DNA from: an uncultured Clostridia bacterium | GTDB lineage: Bacteria; Bacillota; Clostridia; Oscillospirales; Ruminococcaceae | Reading direction: 5' to 3' | Assembly: GCA_947510165.1 (NCBI GenBank) | Contig: CANNSB010000007.1 | Span: forward strand, 17,637 to 81,636 | Length of the DNA stretch: 64,000 bases | The notes under the pieces: generated by a model | The model's database searches: none | The model's input: only the letters and a program-made list of their open reading frames with translations | Told to the model about the DNA's origin: nothing | Translations under genes and position numbers: made by a program | In this document: piece after piece, positions 43,616 to 52,071 of the stretch | How positions within the stretch are numbered: position 1 is the stretch's first letter | Layout: each line of letters begins with the position of its first letter

Positions 43616-44100
43616 CAAGGAAAATTAACTTTTTGTTCCATAATATATGATTTGTTTTTTATTCCTGTAGATTTGTAAATATGAGAAGAATTCTTACAAT
43701 AAAAACTTTCTTTACACTCAATGCAATCAGAAGAAAAAAACATAACATTACAATCTATAACATTTTTACATTTAACTAAACTTGTAGAGGATATGCAACC
43801 TACAGATTTTTTACAATTATGACAGTCTATGCAATCTTTACAAAAAGCACAATTACTACATGATTTTAAATTTTTAGAATATTTAGAATAATCAACGTTA
43901 TAACAATTTTCTAAATTATTAGAAAATCCACATTGAATGCAATTAATACACTTAAAACAAAAATGAATCGTAAGATATGTTGAGTGGTGAATTGCTTTTT
44001 GTTTTGTGAATTTTTTAGTATCCCACATATTTTCATTTTTATCTATCCAATAAGTCTTTCCTTTTACTAATGTTTTTTCCACTAGGTTTAACAGAAACAT
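43612..44100 (-). CDS. Cysteine-lattice protein 2
   Basis: 162 aa, paralogue of the 43001 gene: shared N-terminal module (VKGKTYWIDKNENMWDTKKF), then seventeen cysteines at spacings 3,3,3,9,15,3,3,3,3,3,6,9,6,9,3,6, again all multiples of three (CFKCINCIQC and SCSNCAFCKDCIDCHNC). Residues at unoccupied lattice points are mostly Ser, Leu, Val or Phe. No signal peptide, so cytoplasmic unless exported otherwise. RBS GAGGTGG. Tandem with its paralogue within the mobilisation region. Confidence 0.75.
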   Translation of the reverse strand: MFLLNLVEKTLVKGKTYWIDKNENMWDTKKFTKQKAIHHSTYLTIHFCFKCINCIQCGFSNNLENCYNVDYSKYSKNLKSCSNCAFCKDCIDCHNCKKSVGCISSTSLVKCKNVIDCNVMFFSSDCIECKESFYCKNSSHIYKSTGIKNKSYIMEQKVNFPC

Positions 44101-44158
44101 AAATCCACCTCACTTAATTAATATAGCAAATTGAGATTGAATGGATATAAGACTCTCC

Positions 44159-44599
44159 TCATTTCAAATCTAGCATATCAAGAGAGATATCTTCACTTTC
44201 CATAAAATCTTTGAATTCTTTTTCACGAAGTTTTAAATAGGCTATGCCCATCATTTTAGATTTTTTCTTTATTTCATCAAAATCTTTTCTTTTTGAGATA
44301 GGTAAAATACTCTCAATTATATATGCAAGTAAATAAAAATTTGATACAGATTGATAGCCAATCTTTGCATTAAGTTTTGCTATCCTCTCAAATTGTGGAT
44401 TGCAGATATTTTCAATTTCATCATGAATATTTTCACGTATATAATCTATGCTTTCTTTTGTAAGTTCCTTATCAAGACCTTGGTTGATAAATTTTCTTAT
44501 CAACTCTGATTTTGATATATTTTGTTTTGCAGATAGAGTTTCTAAAGTTTTATTTGTTTGATTATCTAGTTTGATTGATATTTTATCAGCTTTTTTCAT
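44159..44599 (-). CDS. Ribbon-helix-helix relaxosome accessory protein
   Basis: 146 aa. DKISIKLDNQTNKTLETLSA followed by NISKSELIRKFINQGLDKEL is a CopG/Arc ribbon-helix-helix fold; the C-terminal ~90 residues are helical. Size and position (between relaxase and a cluster of inverted repeats) fit a MobC-like protein that binds oriT. Its leader (TAGGAGGTTTGTTATG and the codons for KKAD) is duplicated in front of the ParB-derived fragment at 45170. Confidence 0.75.
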   Translation of the reverse strand: MKKADKISIKLDNQTNKTLETLSAKQNISKSELIRKFINQGLDKELTKESIDYIRENIHDEIENICNPQFERIAKLNAKIGYQSVSNFYLLAYIIESILPISKRKDFDEIKKKSKMMGIAYLKLREKEFKDFMESEDISLDMLDLK

Positions 44600-44792
44600 A
44601 ACAAACCTCCTAAGATAACTAAGACAAAGTCTTAGCTAAATTTTTAACCTACTTAGTATATCTTTATCTTCAGTCGATAAAAAAGAAATATCAACAGCTG
44701 GTCTAATTTCAATATCTCCAATATCTACAAGTTTAACTAGATAGTTATTCAAATAATTTAGCCTTATATATCTTCTAATATTTCTTTGTGAT

Positions 44793-44819
44793 AACTTCTG
44801 GCCCACTGGTCCAGAAGTT
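44793..44819. repeat. 27-bp palindrome, unit a
   Basis: 13-bp arms (AACTTCTGG C CCA / TGG T CCAGAAGTT) around one central base, one mismatch. Confidence 0.85.
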
Positions 44820-44936
44820 AAATCTGTTTCATTATCATCATCTTTTCCATTACAAATATCTCCAATATTTACAAGTTTAACTAGATAGTTATTTAAATAA
44901 TTTAGCCTTATATATCTTTGTATATTACGTTTATTT

Positions 44937-44963
44937 AACTTCGCGACCACTGGTCGTGAAGTT
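44937..44963. repeat. 27-bp palindrome, unit b
   Basis: AACTTCGCGACCA and TGGTCGTGAAGTT around a central C; one mismatch that would be a G-U pair in RNA. Pairing extends to 44933-44967 (ATTT/AAAT). Identical to the palindrome inside parB at 53415-53441. Confidence 0.85.
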
Positions 44964-45114
44964 AAATCTGTTTCATTGTATATCTTGATGTTCACTAGAT
45001 AAAAAAGAAATATCAACAGCTGGTCTAATTTCAATATCTCTAATATCTACAAGTTTAACTAGATAGTTATTTAAATAATTTAGCCTTATATATCTTCTAA
45101 TATTTCCTTGTGAT

Positions 45115-45141
45115 AACTTCTGGACAAGTTGGCCAGAAGTT
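45115..45141. repeat. 27-bp palindrome, unit c
   Basis: AACTTCTGGACAA and TTGGCCAGAAGTT around a central G; one mismatch. The inner CAA/TTG replaces CCA/TGG of the other units by a compensated change. Confidence 0.85.
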
Positions 45142-45251
45142 AAATCTGTTTCATTATCAGCTTTTTCCATAACAAACCTCCTAAGATAACTAAGAATTTC
45201 TCTTAGTTAATTTTTTACTTATTTGGTTAAAATATTGACTTTTGGCAATAA

Positions 45252-45372
45252 GACTTATTAATTTTATTAATAAGTCAGGAATAGGAGTGCGACCCACTCC
45301 AAACAACAGCTTAAAGCCACAGGCTTTAACGGGTACTACCCTTAAATTAAAGGTACTACAATTGTAGTACCT
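45252..45372. other. Candidate origin of transfer (inverted-repeat cluster)
   Basis: Four perfect inverted repeats in 121 bp: 11-bp arms GACTTATTAAT at 45252-45276; GGAGTG/CACTCC around CGACC at 45284-45300; TTAAAGCC/GGCTTTAA around ACA at 45311-45329; and a perfect 22-bp palindrome at 45351-45372. Non-coding, between the toprim gene and the RHH/relaxase genes, as expected for oriT. The last palindrome could instead terminate the toprim gene. Confidence 0.5.
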
Positions 45373-46981
45373 ACATTTTTATTGTTTTTGTAGTTGTTTT
45401 TGTTTCACTTTGCAAAAAATTATTATCTTGATTTCTTTTATCTTCTACAGTTATATCATTATTTTTGCCAAACCTTTCTATCTTTTTATAGATTAATTCT
45501 GAGTAATTTATAACATCATATTCTTTTGTTTCTGTATTAAGTTTTTTAAAAGATAGATCATCAATACAGATTTTTATATTGTTAATTTCATGATTTTTAT
45601 TTATAAAATCTATTATTGAATTCTCAATATTTTTCATATTCATAACAGTTAAAACATTCTCCTTATTTTGTAAGGAATATTCAATACTTTTTACAGGGTT
45701 ATTAAATACTGCTAACATACTACTATCTGCCTTATTTAATATATATGATACCTTTTCAGGATTTGCATGTTCCTTCATATATTCTGTTTTTCCATCTTTA
45801 CTATATAATGACATTTCAATTCCGTAGGTTTTATCATTATTAATAAATACACATGAAGAAACTGTATATTTTTTATCATTTCTCTCTATATTATTTTTAC
45901 TTTGATATATTTTTTTATCTTTGATAAGTTTTTCCACAATATCTTTTTCAAAACCTTTTTCTTTCGTAAGATAGGAAATAACTTTTTCATTATTTATATC
46001 CTGTCTAGGTAGATTTAGAAGATTATTGATTTTATCTTCAGTTTTTATAGCTATTAAGTCTTCGTTAAAATCTTTTAATTTAGGATAATCTGTTAAAACA
46101 GTATATCCTAAATTTTGATATTTTTCTTTAAAACTAACTAAAACTTTCTTAGCTGAAACATCACTATCCAAACAAAAATTTAGAGTTGATATATTTTTAT
46201 TATTATCTAAATATCTTTCTAAAGATTTATCAGATAATCCTCCAAGAGATAGATAATCTACTGAAGTATAATCTTCTTTTTTAAGAATATCTAAACTAGC
46301 ATAAGACATACAGTCTATAGGACTTTCGCAAATATTAACCCAGTTAACATCTTGTTGACTACTTTTCATAACAAAAGGAAATGACTTATTAGATCCATAA
46401 ACATCAGCCTTATATACACTTCCCTTTGTATTTGTACTTCTTTGTGATGCATATTTAATATTTCCAACACTATCTTTACCAACAAAGACACAGTTAGAAA
46501 AACTTAACTCTTTATCACCCTTTTTAACCTTATATTCACTCTGATATATATCCCCCGACTCTACAAGAAATTTAACTATATTAGTATCGATACCTCTTGA
46601 TTTTGTAAGATAAGCAAATAGTTTTTTATTATCTATATCTTTGTTAGGAAGTCTTATTTCTTTTTCTAAAACAGCTGTTTTCTTTAGTTTTTTATCTATG
46701 TATTCATAGTTAGTATTATCTCCTGAAAGTTCTATAATAGAAGATATTATAGAACTATTTTCAAACTGAACCATAAAATCTATTGTAGTTTTAAAATAGA
46801 TTTTTTGGCTAAACCAATACGCAGTATCGGTTTGTGGAAATAAAACAAAACTATCATGCTCTTTAAGTTTTATTGTATTACCATCTTTAAAGTTTTCATA
46901 TCTACTTGTTATATAACCCACAAGGCTTACCTGTTTTGCTTTTTCATATTGTTCTTTTGTGTATCCTTTTTTATTTTCCAT
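45371..46981 (-). CDS. DUF3991/toprim-domain protein
   Basis: About 536 aa. SD spacing favours ATG 46981 over 46987. N-terminal CHC2-like/DUF3991 part (YTKEQYEKAKQVSLVGYITS; LFAYLTKSRGIDTNIVKFLV), then a toprim domain (WVNICESPIDCMSYASLDIL, LNFCLDSDVSAKKVLVSFKE). A second, diverged DUF3991-toprim pair follows (VISYLTKEKGFEKDIVEKLI; NIKICIDDLSFKKL), so the protein is an internal tandem duplication. Such primase-like proteins occur in Tn1549-type elements and may prime the transferred strand. Intact. A related scrap is at 4785-4975. Confidence 0.8.
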   Translation of the reverse strand: MENKKGYTKEQYEKAKQVSLVGYITSRYENFKDGNTIKLKEHDSFVLFPQTDTAYWFSQKIYFKTTIDFMVQFENSSIISSIIELSGDNTNYEYIDKKLKKTAVLEKEIRLPNKDIDNKKLFAYLTKSRGIDTNIVKFLVESGDIYQSEYKVKKGDKELSFSNCVFVGKDSVGNIKYASQRSTNTKGSVYKADVYGSNKSFPFVMKSSQQDVNWVNICESPIDCMSYASLDILKKEDYTSVDYLSLGGLSDKSLERYLDNNKNISTLNFCLDSDVSAKKVLVSFKEKYQNLGYTVLTDYPKLKDFNEDLIAIKTEDKINNLLNLPRQDINNEKVISYLTKEKGFEKDIVEKLIKDKKIYQSKNNIERNDKKYTVSSCVFINNDKTYGIEMSLYSKDGKTEYMKEHANPEKVSYILNKADSSMLAVFNNPVKSIEYSLQNKENVLTVMNMKNIENSIIDFINKNHEINNIKICIDDLSFKKLNTETKEYDVINYSELIYKKIERFGKNNDITVEDKRNQDNNFLQSETKTTTKTIKM

Positions 46982-47011
46982 TTTCATTTCTCCTTTTTCA
47001 TATATTTTGTT

Positions 47012-47920
47012 TTATTTTATATCTCTCTTTTTTTTAATATAAAAGAAGGTGAATAAAATAAAAGAAACTATAACCATTACTGCAATAATAGTGGTGATAA
47101 CTGGAGATAATATATTTTCTTTTTCCACAACTATTTCAGGAGTAATTATTGGTTTTTCTTCAACTATAGAAATGATTTCTTTAGGTATTTTCAAAGTATA
47201 AACAGCAGTTGCTGTACACCCATCTGCATCAGGTAGAGTTACCTCTGATGCATAGTTTCCAGTGTGGGAAGATACGTATCTTTTTCCATAAAATCTAGCT
47301 TTTCTCTTTAAGCTATCTCCATCAAAATACGGTTCTGAACTCCAACTACTAGATAGAATTTTATATGAATTTGTATCTAGATTTAGATAGTTTAGATAGT
47401 CATCTTCATACCCTAAAAAAAAAGGATATTCCTGGTTATGAGGAATATCCTTTTTAGCAAAAGTATAGTAAGTAGATCCATAATTTTCTATAATAACCTC
47501 TATATAAAAATCATCTCTCCAGTTTAAAGGTTCTCTCTCCTCAAGAGAAATCAGTCGGATTGTGACAGGGATATTTCGGTTTAAAACCCCATCAAAATAA
47601 TCAAAAGTATTACTTTTAGGAGGGGTTGGTTTTATACTATCTAGTGGAAAATCAATAGAACCTATAGCTATTCCAGTACGATTTTTAATAACAGTATCTT
47701 CAAATTTTAGAGACTCTAGAGTAAACTCTTTAGTCTCTCCATCAATATTAAAGTTCATAATATTAGGGAATAAATCTTCTTCTTTTGATACAAGATCTTC
47801 TTTTGTAATTGTTTGGGAGATAATCTCGAAATCTTTATTTTCCAAAGAAAAAGCAGTAGTAAAACCAATGTTTACTACTGCTAAAAATGATAATATTATT
47901 GCTGATATTTTTTTACCCAT
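47012..47920 (-). CDS. Membrane-anchored surface protein
   Basis: 302 aa: signal peptide (MGKKISAIILSFLAVVNIGF, cleavage near AFS), an extracellular beta-rich domain of ~230 residues, and a C-terminal membrane span (VITTIIAVMVIVSFILFTFF) with basic tail KKKRDIK. No LPXTG. Position after the adhesin and coiled-coil genes matches surface proteins of Tn1549-like elements, probably for donor-recipient contact. Shares leader sequence (AGAAAGGTAAACAATAATGG and AAAAAAATATCAG) with the gene at 48589. Confidence 0.65.
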   Translation of the reverse strand: MGKKISAIILSFLAVVNIGFTTAFSLENKDFEIISQTITKEDLVSKEEDLFPNIMNFNIDGETKEFTLESLKFEDTVIKNRTGIAIGSIDFPLDSIKPTPPKSNTFDYFDGVLNRNIPVTIRLISLEEREPLNWRDDFYIEVIIENYGSTYYTFAKKDIPHNQEYPFFLGYEDDYLNYLNLDTNSYKILSSSWSSEPYFDGDSLKRKARFYGKRYVSSHTGNYASEVTLPDADGCTATAVYTLKIPKEIISIVEEKPIITPEIVVEKENILSPVITTIIAVMVIVSFILFTFFYIKKKRDIK

Positions 47921-47926
47921 TATTGT

Positions 47927-48589
47927 TTACCTTTCTCTACCAAAATCTTTTTTTGTTTTATATTCATAATGATAATTTTCAGTTAATTTATTTAAAGTTT
48001 TTTCTAGAATCAAATTTCTATCTTGTAGAGATTTAATCTGTTCTTGTTTAGAAGATATATCCTGTTTTAATTTTTGATTTTCATAGTTTGACTGTTTAAG
48101 ATGTTCTCCAATATTTTTTAGATTATTAAGATTATCTATAATAGTTTTTTGGTCTATAGATAGATGTTGATATTTTAGATTATTGACTTCTTTATCCGTT
48201 TGTAGTGTTGCACCTATATTAAAAATAGATTGTTTAGTTTCACTAAAATCTCTCACCAAAATATCTTTTATATCTTTATGTTCTAAAGAGAGCCCACTTT
48301 TTCTAGCTTCTGTGCCATTTTGAATTGCATTTATTAAAGAGTTATGATTAGAACTTTCATAAGATAATCTTTGATTTAGAAGATTATTAATTTTATCTTC
48401 AGTTTTTTCAGGTATTTTTTTAAGATATTTATAGTACATAAAAATAGTTAGAAGAAATGATGTGATTAATCCAACAGCAATGCTAATTAAAAGTTCATAC
48501 CACATTATATACCCCCGCTTTAATATTGTTAATAACAGTATTATTATAGCAGAATTTGTAATAAGCAAAACTGATATTTTTTTATCCAT
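47927..48589 (-). CDS. Membrane-anchored coiled-coil protein
   Basis: 220 aa. Hydrophobic N-terminus (VLLITNSAIIILLLTILKRG) and a second span (LLISIAVGLITSFLLTIFMY), then a long charged coiled coil (IDNLNNLKNIGEHLKQSNYE; SSKQEQIKSLQDRNLILEKT). ATG 48589 has RBS AGAAAGG and overlaps the adhesin stop by 8 nt. An alternative ATG at 48505 behind GGGGGT would give a single-span form (MWYELLIS), similar to RmuC-like N-termini. Probably a cytoplasm- or wall-facing tether in the same surface operon. Confidence 0.6.
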   Translation of the reverse strand: MDKKISVLLITNSAIIILLLTILKRGYIMWYELLISIAVGLITSFLLTIFMYYKYLKKIPEKTEDKINNLLNQRLSYESSNHNSLINAIQNGTEARKSGLSLEHKDIKDILVRDFSETKQSIFNIGATLQTDKEVNNLKYQHLSIDQKTIIDNLNNLKNIGEHLKQSNYENQKLKQDISSKQEQIKSLQDRNLILEKTLNKLTENYHYEYKTKKDFGRER

Positions 48590-50519
48590 TATTGTTTACC
48601 TTTCTTTTTTTCATAAATAATAATGTTACTAAACCTCCAAGACCAGTGATGATAAATAATAATATCCCTGAAACATCTCCAGTAGAAGGATTTTTTATTG
48701 TTCCAATAGAGATATTCGGCTTGCCATCAGGCTTTATATATTCAATATCAATCTTACCTTTTTCAGGCTGATTTACCATAGAAATATTTACTACAAGTCC
48801 ATCAGAAAATATATCTACAGGATACTTTTTATCCGATAAAATAAACCCCTCTGGAGATGCAATTTCCATAATATAATAATTTCCGTATGGAATATCTGTA
48901 AAACTAAATAGCCCATCTTCACCAGTTATCATGCTTTCTACAAGTTCAAATTTAGTCATATCTTTATCGGTGTAAGCGTATAACCCAATCTCTGCTCCTG
49001 CCAAAGGCTTTCCACTTATTGCATCGGTTTTTATCCCTTTAACCGAGCCTTTCATGATAGTATTTATGATATCTTCAATCTCAATTGTTACACCGTTTTC
49101 TCTAACTGTAACAGGATAAGTTTTATCTGAAAGAATATATCCATCAGGGGATTTTATTTCTTTCACAATATAATCTCCATAAGGAATATCCTGAAATTCA
49201 AAGTAGCCAATCTCATTAGTAATTCTAGTTAAAACTGGGTTTGTAAACTCTGTATCATCATCCCTAAAAAGTCCAATCTCAGCACCACATAAATTCATAC
49301 CATTATCACCTTTTTTATACCCTGATATATTACCTTTTTTTATAGTGTTATGGAATTTAGAAGTAACAGTATCTCCCGTAGTAACGGTGATTATTTGAGG
49401 ATTAGGTTGTATAAATTCATCTGTTAAATTAATCTCTGAAACAGTATAACTTCCAACAGGAAGAGCTCCAAAACTAGCTTTACCAGATGTATCGGTAACA
49501 ACAGTTTTATCTATCCCATTCCCAGATAAAGCAAAAGAAAATCCATCCACCTTACCAGTGTCAGAAGTTTTTTCAACGTCAATATTTCCAATAGTTAAAC
49601 TTGCAGATGCTAGATCAATATGTTCCTGTTGAGTTGGAGTAGTTGAAAGAGTAGTAACTTTTTGGTATTTATTGTTACTAGGTAATAATTCATCCGATAC
49701 TTTCTTTTGATATTGAACTCTAGCGCCGAGTTGAATATTAATACCTTTATTAGCATCTTCTGATTTTATTCTTAGTTTAAATTTAGAATTTGGGGCAATG
49801 TCTGAGTTTGTCACAACAAGACCATCTTGATTTACAATCTCCATTTCAGCTGGTAAACCATTTGCTATAACCCTATAGTTTGTATATTCTCCAGATGTAT
49901 TTATTGAATAAAGTTCTGTTTCAAAATATCCAGTATCTGGTTTGTATTTTAAAGTTTGAGTAGATGGAGAGATTGAAACGGTTAAAGCTTTTGTGTCTAC
50001 TTCTTTTATTTTAATCCTTGCATCTGCTACAAGCTTTCTTGCGTTTGCAAGTATGTTTGGATTTCCTGTAGATGATACCATAAATCTATCATTTAAACCT
50101 TGATAGATGTGTATAGCAGTTTGGGTTATGTAAAAATCATAATCATCATTATCAACTAAATAATTAGGATTTCTATCTGCCTGACCATATGCATGAAGTC
50201 CATTCTCAAGAATATATGTCATACCTCTATCCATCTCACCACCGTTAGTATATGTTATCCCTCCTGTAGGAGGATTTGGTTTTGCTTGTTCAAGACAATA
50301 TGCGGGTAGGTTATCACTAGAGATGTTTTTAGGAAATATAAGAGAACTACCATCAGTATATTTTATATAGTTTAGAGTAGAGCCAAACTGTCTAATAGTC
50401 ACAATATTCTTTTCAGTAGTACTATTAGGTAGCTCTGTTGCAAAACCAGTTATACTAGTTGTAAAAGCAATTGTAGTTGCAATTACACCAGATAGGATTT
50501 TTTTAATTAGTTTATTCAT
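48582..50519 (-). CDS. Thioester/CnaB-domain adhesin, sortase substrate
   Basis: 645 aa. Signal peptide to about residue 28 (FTTSITGFATEL). Thioester domain with LPAYCLEQAKPNPP (Cys75) and FYITQTAIHIYQG (Gln133), which can form an internal Cys-Gln thioester for covalent host binding. Three CnaB/SpaA repeats follow (NIDVEKTSDTGKVDGFSF; GNISGYKKGDNGMNLCGAEI; GSVKGIKTDAISGKPLAGAE). C-terminal sorting signal NPSTG (610-614), hydrophobic span and KKRK tail; NPxTG is a non-class-A sortase motif. No sortase gene in the window, so a chromosomal one must act. First gene of the surface operon; a decayed relative lies at 4201-4480. Confidence 0.85.
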   Translation of the reverse strand: MNKLIKKILSGVIATTIAFTTSITGFATELPNSTTEKNIVTIRQFGSTLNYIKYTDGSSLIFPKNISSDNLPAYCLEQAKPNPPTGGITYTNGGEMDRGMTYILENGLHAYGQADRNPNYLVDNDDYDFYITQTAIHIYQGLNDRFMVSSTGNPNILANARKLVADARIKIKEVDTKALTVSISPSTQTLKYKPDTGYFETELYSINTSGEYTNYRVIANGLPAEMEIVNQDGLVVTNSDIAPNSKFKLRIKSEDANKGINIQLGARVQYQKKVSDELLPSNNKYQKVTTLSTTPTQQEHIDLASASLTIGNIDVEKTSDTGKVDGFSFALSGNGIDKTVVTDTSGKASFGALPVGSYTVSEINLTDEFIQPNPQIITVTTGDTVTSKFHNTIKKGNISGYKKGDNGMNLCGAEIGLFRDDDTEFTNPVLTRITNEIGYFEFQDIPYGDYIVKEIKSPDGYILSDKTYPVTVRENGVTIEIEDIINTIMKGSVKGIKTDAISGKPLAGAEIGLYAYTDKDMTKFELVESMITGEDGLFSFTDIPYGNYYIMEIASPEGFILSDKKYPVDIFSDGLVVNISMVNQPEKGKIDIEYIKPDGKPNISIGTIKNPSTGDVSGILLFIITGLGGLVTLLFMKKRKVNNNG

Positions 50520-50548
50520 TCATATTCTCCTTTAAATTTATATATACA

Positions 50549-50583
50549 AAAAGAGAGAAAAAGTATTATTCCTTTACTCTCTT
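50549..50583. terminator. Terminator after the CAP-domain gene
   Basis: AAGAGAG/CTCTCTT stem followed by a T run in the leftward direction, between the CAP-domain gene and the adhesin gene. Confidence 0.65.
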
Positions 50584-50596
50584 AAAATATTATTTC

Positions 50597-51409
50597 TTAT
50601 TCAAATAAATCATTCCAAAAATCAGTAACAACATAGAAACGACCATTACTATCTTTATATACTGCAACAGCTCCACCTGTATATAATATTTGTAGCATAC
50701 TTTGTTTATGCCCTTTATCTGAATCACTCCACTGTTTAATAAAAGATTCTGCTGTTCCAGTACTGTTATTAAGTGCTATTTGACCTTCTTCATGATATAT
50801 AACTTGTTCTTTTGCATTTCCTTCAGCAATCTTCTTAGCTCTCCTATTACAAGTTTCATTCCATTTAAGGGGAGCGACACCGTTATCTTGGCGAAACTTA
50901 TTCATTAAATCAAAAGTCTGTCTTGATAATGCGGGCATATATTCCCATGTTCTCTGAGCTACTGGAGGAGGCGTTGGTGGTGGCGGAGTTGGTGGTGGCG
51001 GGGTTGGTGTAGGAGTTGGAGGGTTTGGTTTTGTTGAGATATTTCCACCATTTGATGTTGGTGGAGTTGGCTGTTTTGATGGTGTTGAACTAGTACTATT
51101 TCCCCCAGTTGAAGTTAAGTTAGATGAGGAAGTAGTTTCTGTAGCAGAAGAATTATCAGAATTATTAGTATCAATATCACCTTCATTTAAAGAACTACTA
51201 CTTTCATCTGAAGAGCTATCTGATAATGAACTAGAAGAATCATAGGAACTATTAGATAGATTATTATTATTAACCTGATTATCCTTGTTAGAAGTTATAG
51301 CGATAATAGGAATTGAAATTATCACTGCTATGGTTACGCAGGCTAGGGAGATTGCTGTTTTTTTATGGGATTTTATCCAATCGGTGGACTTTTTAATAAT
51401 AGGATTCAT
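50597..51409 (-). CDS. Membrane-anchored CAP (SCP/PR1) domain protein
   Basis: 270 aa. Short cytoplasmic start and one N-terminal span (TAISLACVTIAVIISIPIIA), a Ser/Asn-rich then Pro/Thr-rich stalk (about 45-150, including PTPPPPTPPPPTPPP), and a CAP domain (MPALSRQTFDLMNKFRQDNG; RAKKIAEGNAKEQVIYHEEG; GHKQSMLQILYTGGAVAVYK). Type II membrane protein with an extracellular head; CAP domains in Gram-positive elements are thought to act in wall binding or remodelling. RBS AAGGAG. Own terminator, so a separate unit from the adhesin operon. Confidence 0.75.
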   Translation of the reverse strand: MNPIIKKSTDWIKSHKKTAISLACVTIAVIISIPIIAITSNKDNQVNNNNLSNSSYDSSSSLSDSSSDESSSSLNEGDIDTNNSDNSSATETTSSSNLTSTGGNSTSSTPSKQPTPPTSNGGNISTKPNPPTPTPTPPPPTPPPPTPPPVAQRTWEYMPALSRQTFDLMNKFRQDNGVAPLKWNETCNRRAKKIAEGNAKEQVIYHEEGQIALNNSTGTAESFIKQWSDSDKGHKQSMLQILYTGGAVAVYKDSNGRFYVVTDFWNDLFE

Positions 51410-51473
51410 GAGATCACTCCTTGTCTATATATGTGTATAATATTACCAAATATATCAGGATGTGTAAACCAAA

Positions 51474-51812
51474 TTATACAACTAGTTTACTTTTAAAAGG
51501 ATTATTTATTATTAACCTTTTATCCATATTCAGTATTTTATCATTTAGGAAATCTTCCAAATAGTCATAACAAGACTGAAATGATGTCCAATTAAAATAG
51601 GTAATATCTAACAATGGGGATATTCCTATCAAATATTTGGCAACAGATTCTGGAAATTCTGTAGAAGATAGATATCCATAAACATCATTATATATATCTA
51701 TCTTTCTAGCTCTGTCAAAGATATATACCTTTTCTTCTAAGAGTATTTTTTCCTTAAAGTTTAGATATTCCTCTGTAAGTTTTTCTATTAAAATTGTTTT
51801 TACGTCTTTCAT
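51474..51812 (-). CDS. Unrecognised 112-aa protein
   Basis: 112 aa, Glu/Lys/Tyr-rich, cytoplasmic: MKDVKTILIEKLTEEYLNFK ... YGYLSSTEFPESVAKYLIGI ... CYDYLEDFLNDKILNMDKRL. RBS GGCGGA-like before ATG 51812. No motif recognised. Part of a group of small genes downstream of parB. Confidence 0.5.
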   Translation of the reverse strand: MKDVKTILIEKLTEEYLNFKEKILLEEKVYIFDRARKIDIYNDVYGYLSSTEFPESVAKYLIGISPLLDITYFNWTSFQSCYDYLEDFLNDKILNMDKRLIINNPFKSKLVV

Positions 51813-51842
51813 ATATATGTCCGCCTTTCTTTTATTTTTTAA

Positions 51843-51998
51843 TTAGTCATTGTACTCAACTTCTAATTCTAATTGTTTTATCATAGATACCATTTCTTCC
51901 AGTTGATCTTTTTCTAAATCAAAGTTTTTTTCTAGGTGATTAATTATTTTCACCCTTTCTTTAGGAACTTTTGGATTTAATATTATTGTTTTTATCAT
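51843..51998 (-). CDS. 51-aa protein, paralogue of the 52762 gene
   Basis: ATG 51998 follows AAAGGAGAAT. MIKTIILNPKVPKERVKIIN, then an acidic helix ending LELEVEYND. The opening parallels KITISLDPKVPEEREEIIRS of the gene at 52762-52956. Function unknown. Confidence 0.6.
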   Translation of the reverse strand: MIKTIILNPKVPKERVKIINHLEKNFDLEKDQLEEMVSMIKQLELEVEYND

Positions 51999-52034
51999 TT
52001 CTATTCTCCTTTCAATTTAAATTTATATATAAAA

Positions 52035-52071
52035 AAAGCAAGACTATAATATATTTTCTAGTCTTGCTTTT
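52035..52071. terminator. Terminator at the end of the DUF2786 gene
   Basis: AAAGCAAGACTA and TAGTCTTGCTTT arms with A and T runs at both ends; covers the stop of the gene at 52058. Confidence 0.7.

Larger units (their letters stand above)
44636..45170 (-). pseudogene. Array of three ParB-derived fragments
   Basis: Three imperfect repeats of about 170 bp encode pieces of ParB residues ~190-260: NETDLTSGQLVQKLSQGNIR, NETDLTSRPVVAKLNKRNIQ and NETDLTSGPVGQKLSQRNIR, each followed by RYIRLNYLNNYLVKLV and, in two cases, EIRPAVDISFLS. The first has an RBS and ATG (45170; MEKADNETDLTS), making a 65-aa peptide in which the RHH-gene leader is fused to the ParB segment; the others follow in shifted frames to 44636. 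Each holds a 27-bp palindrome. Whether any product is functional (a dominant-negative ParB piece, for example) is unknown. Confidence 0.7.
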
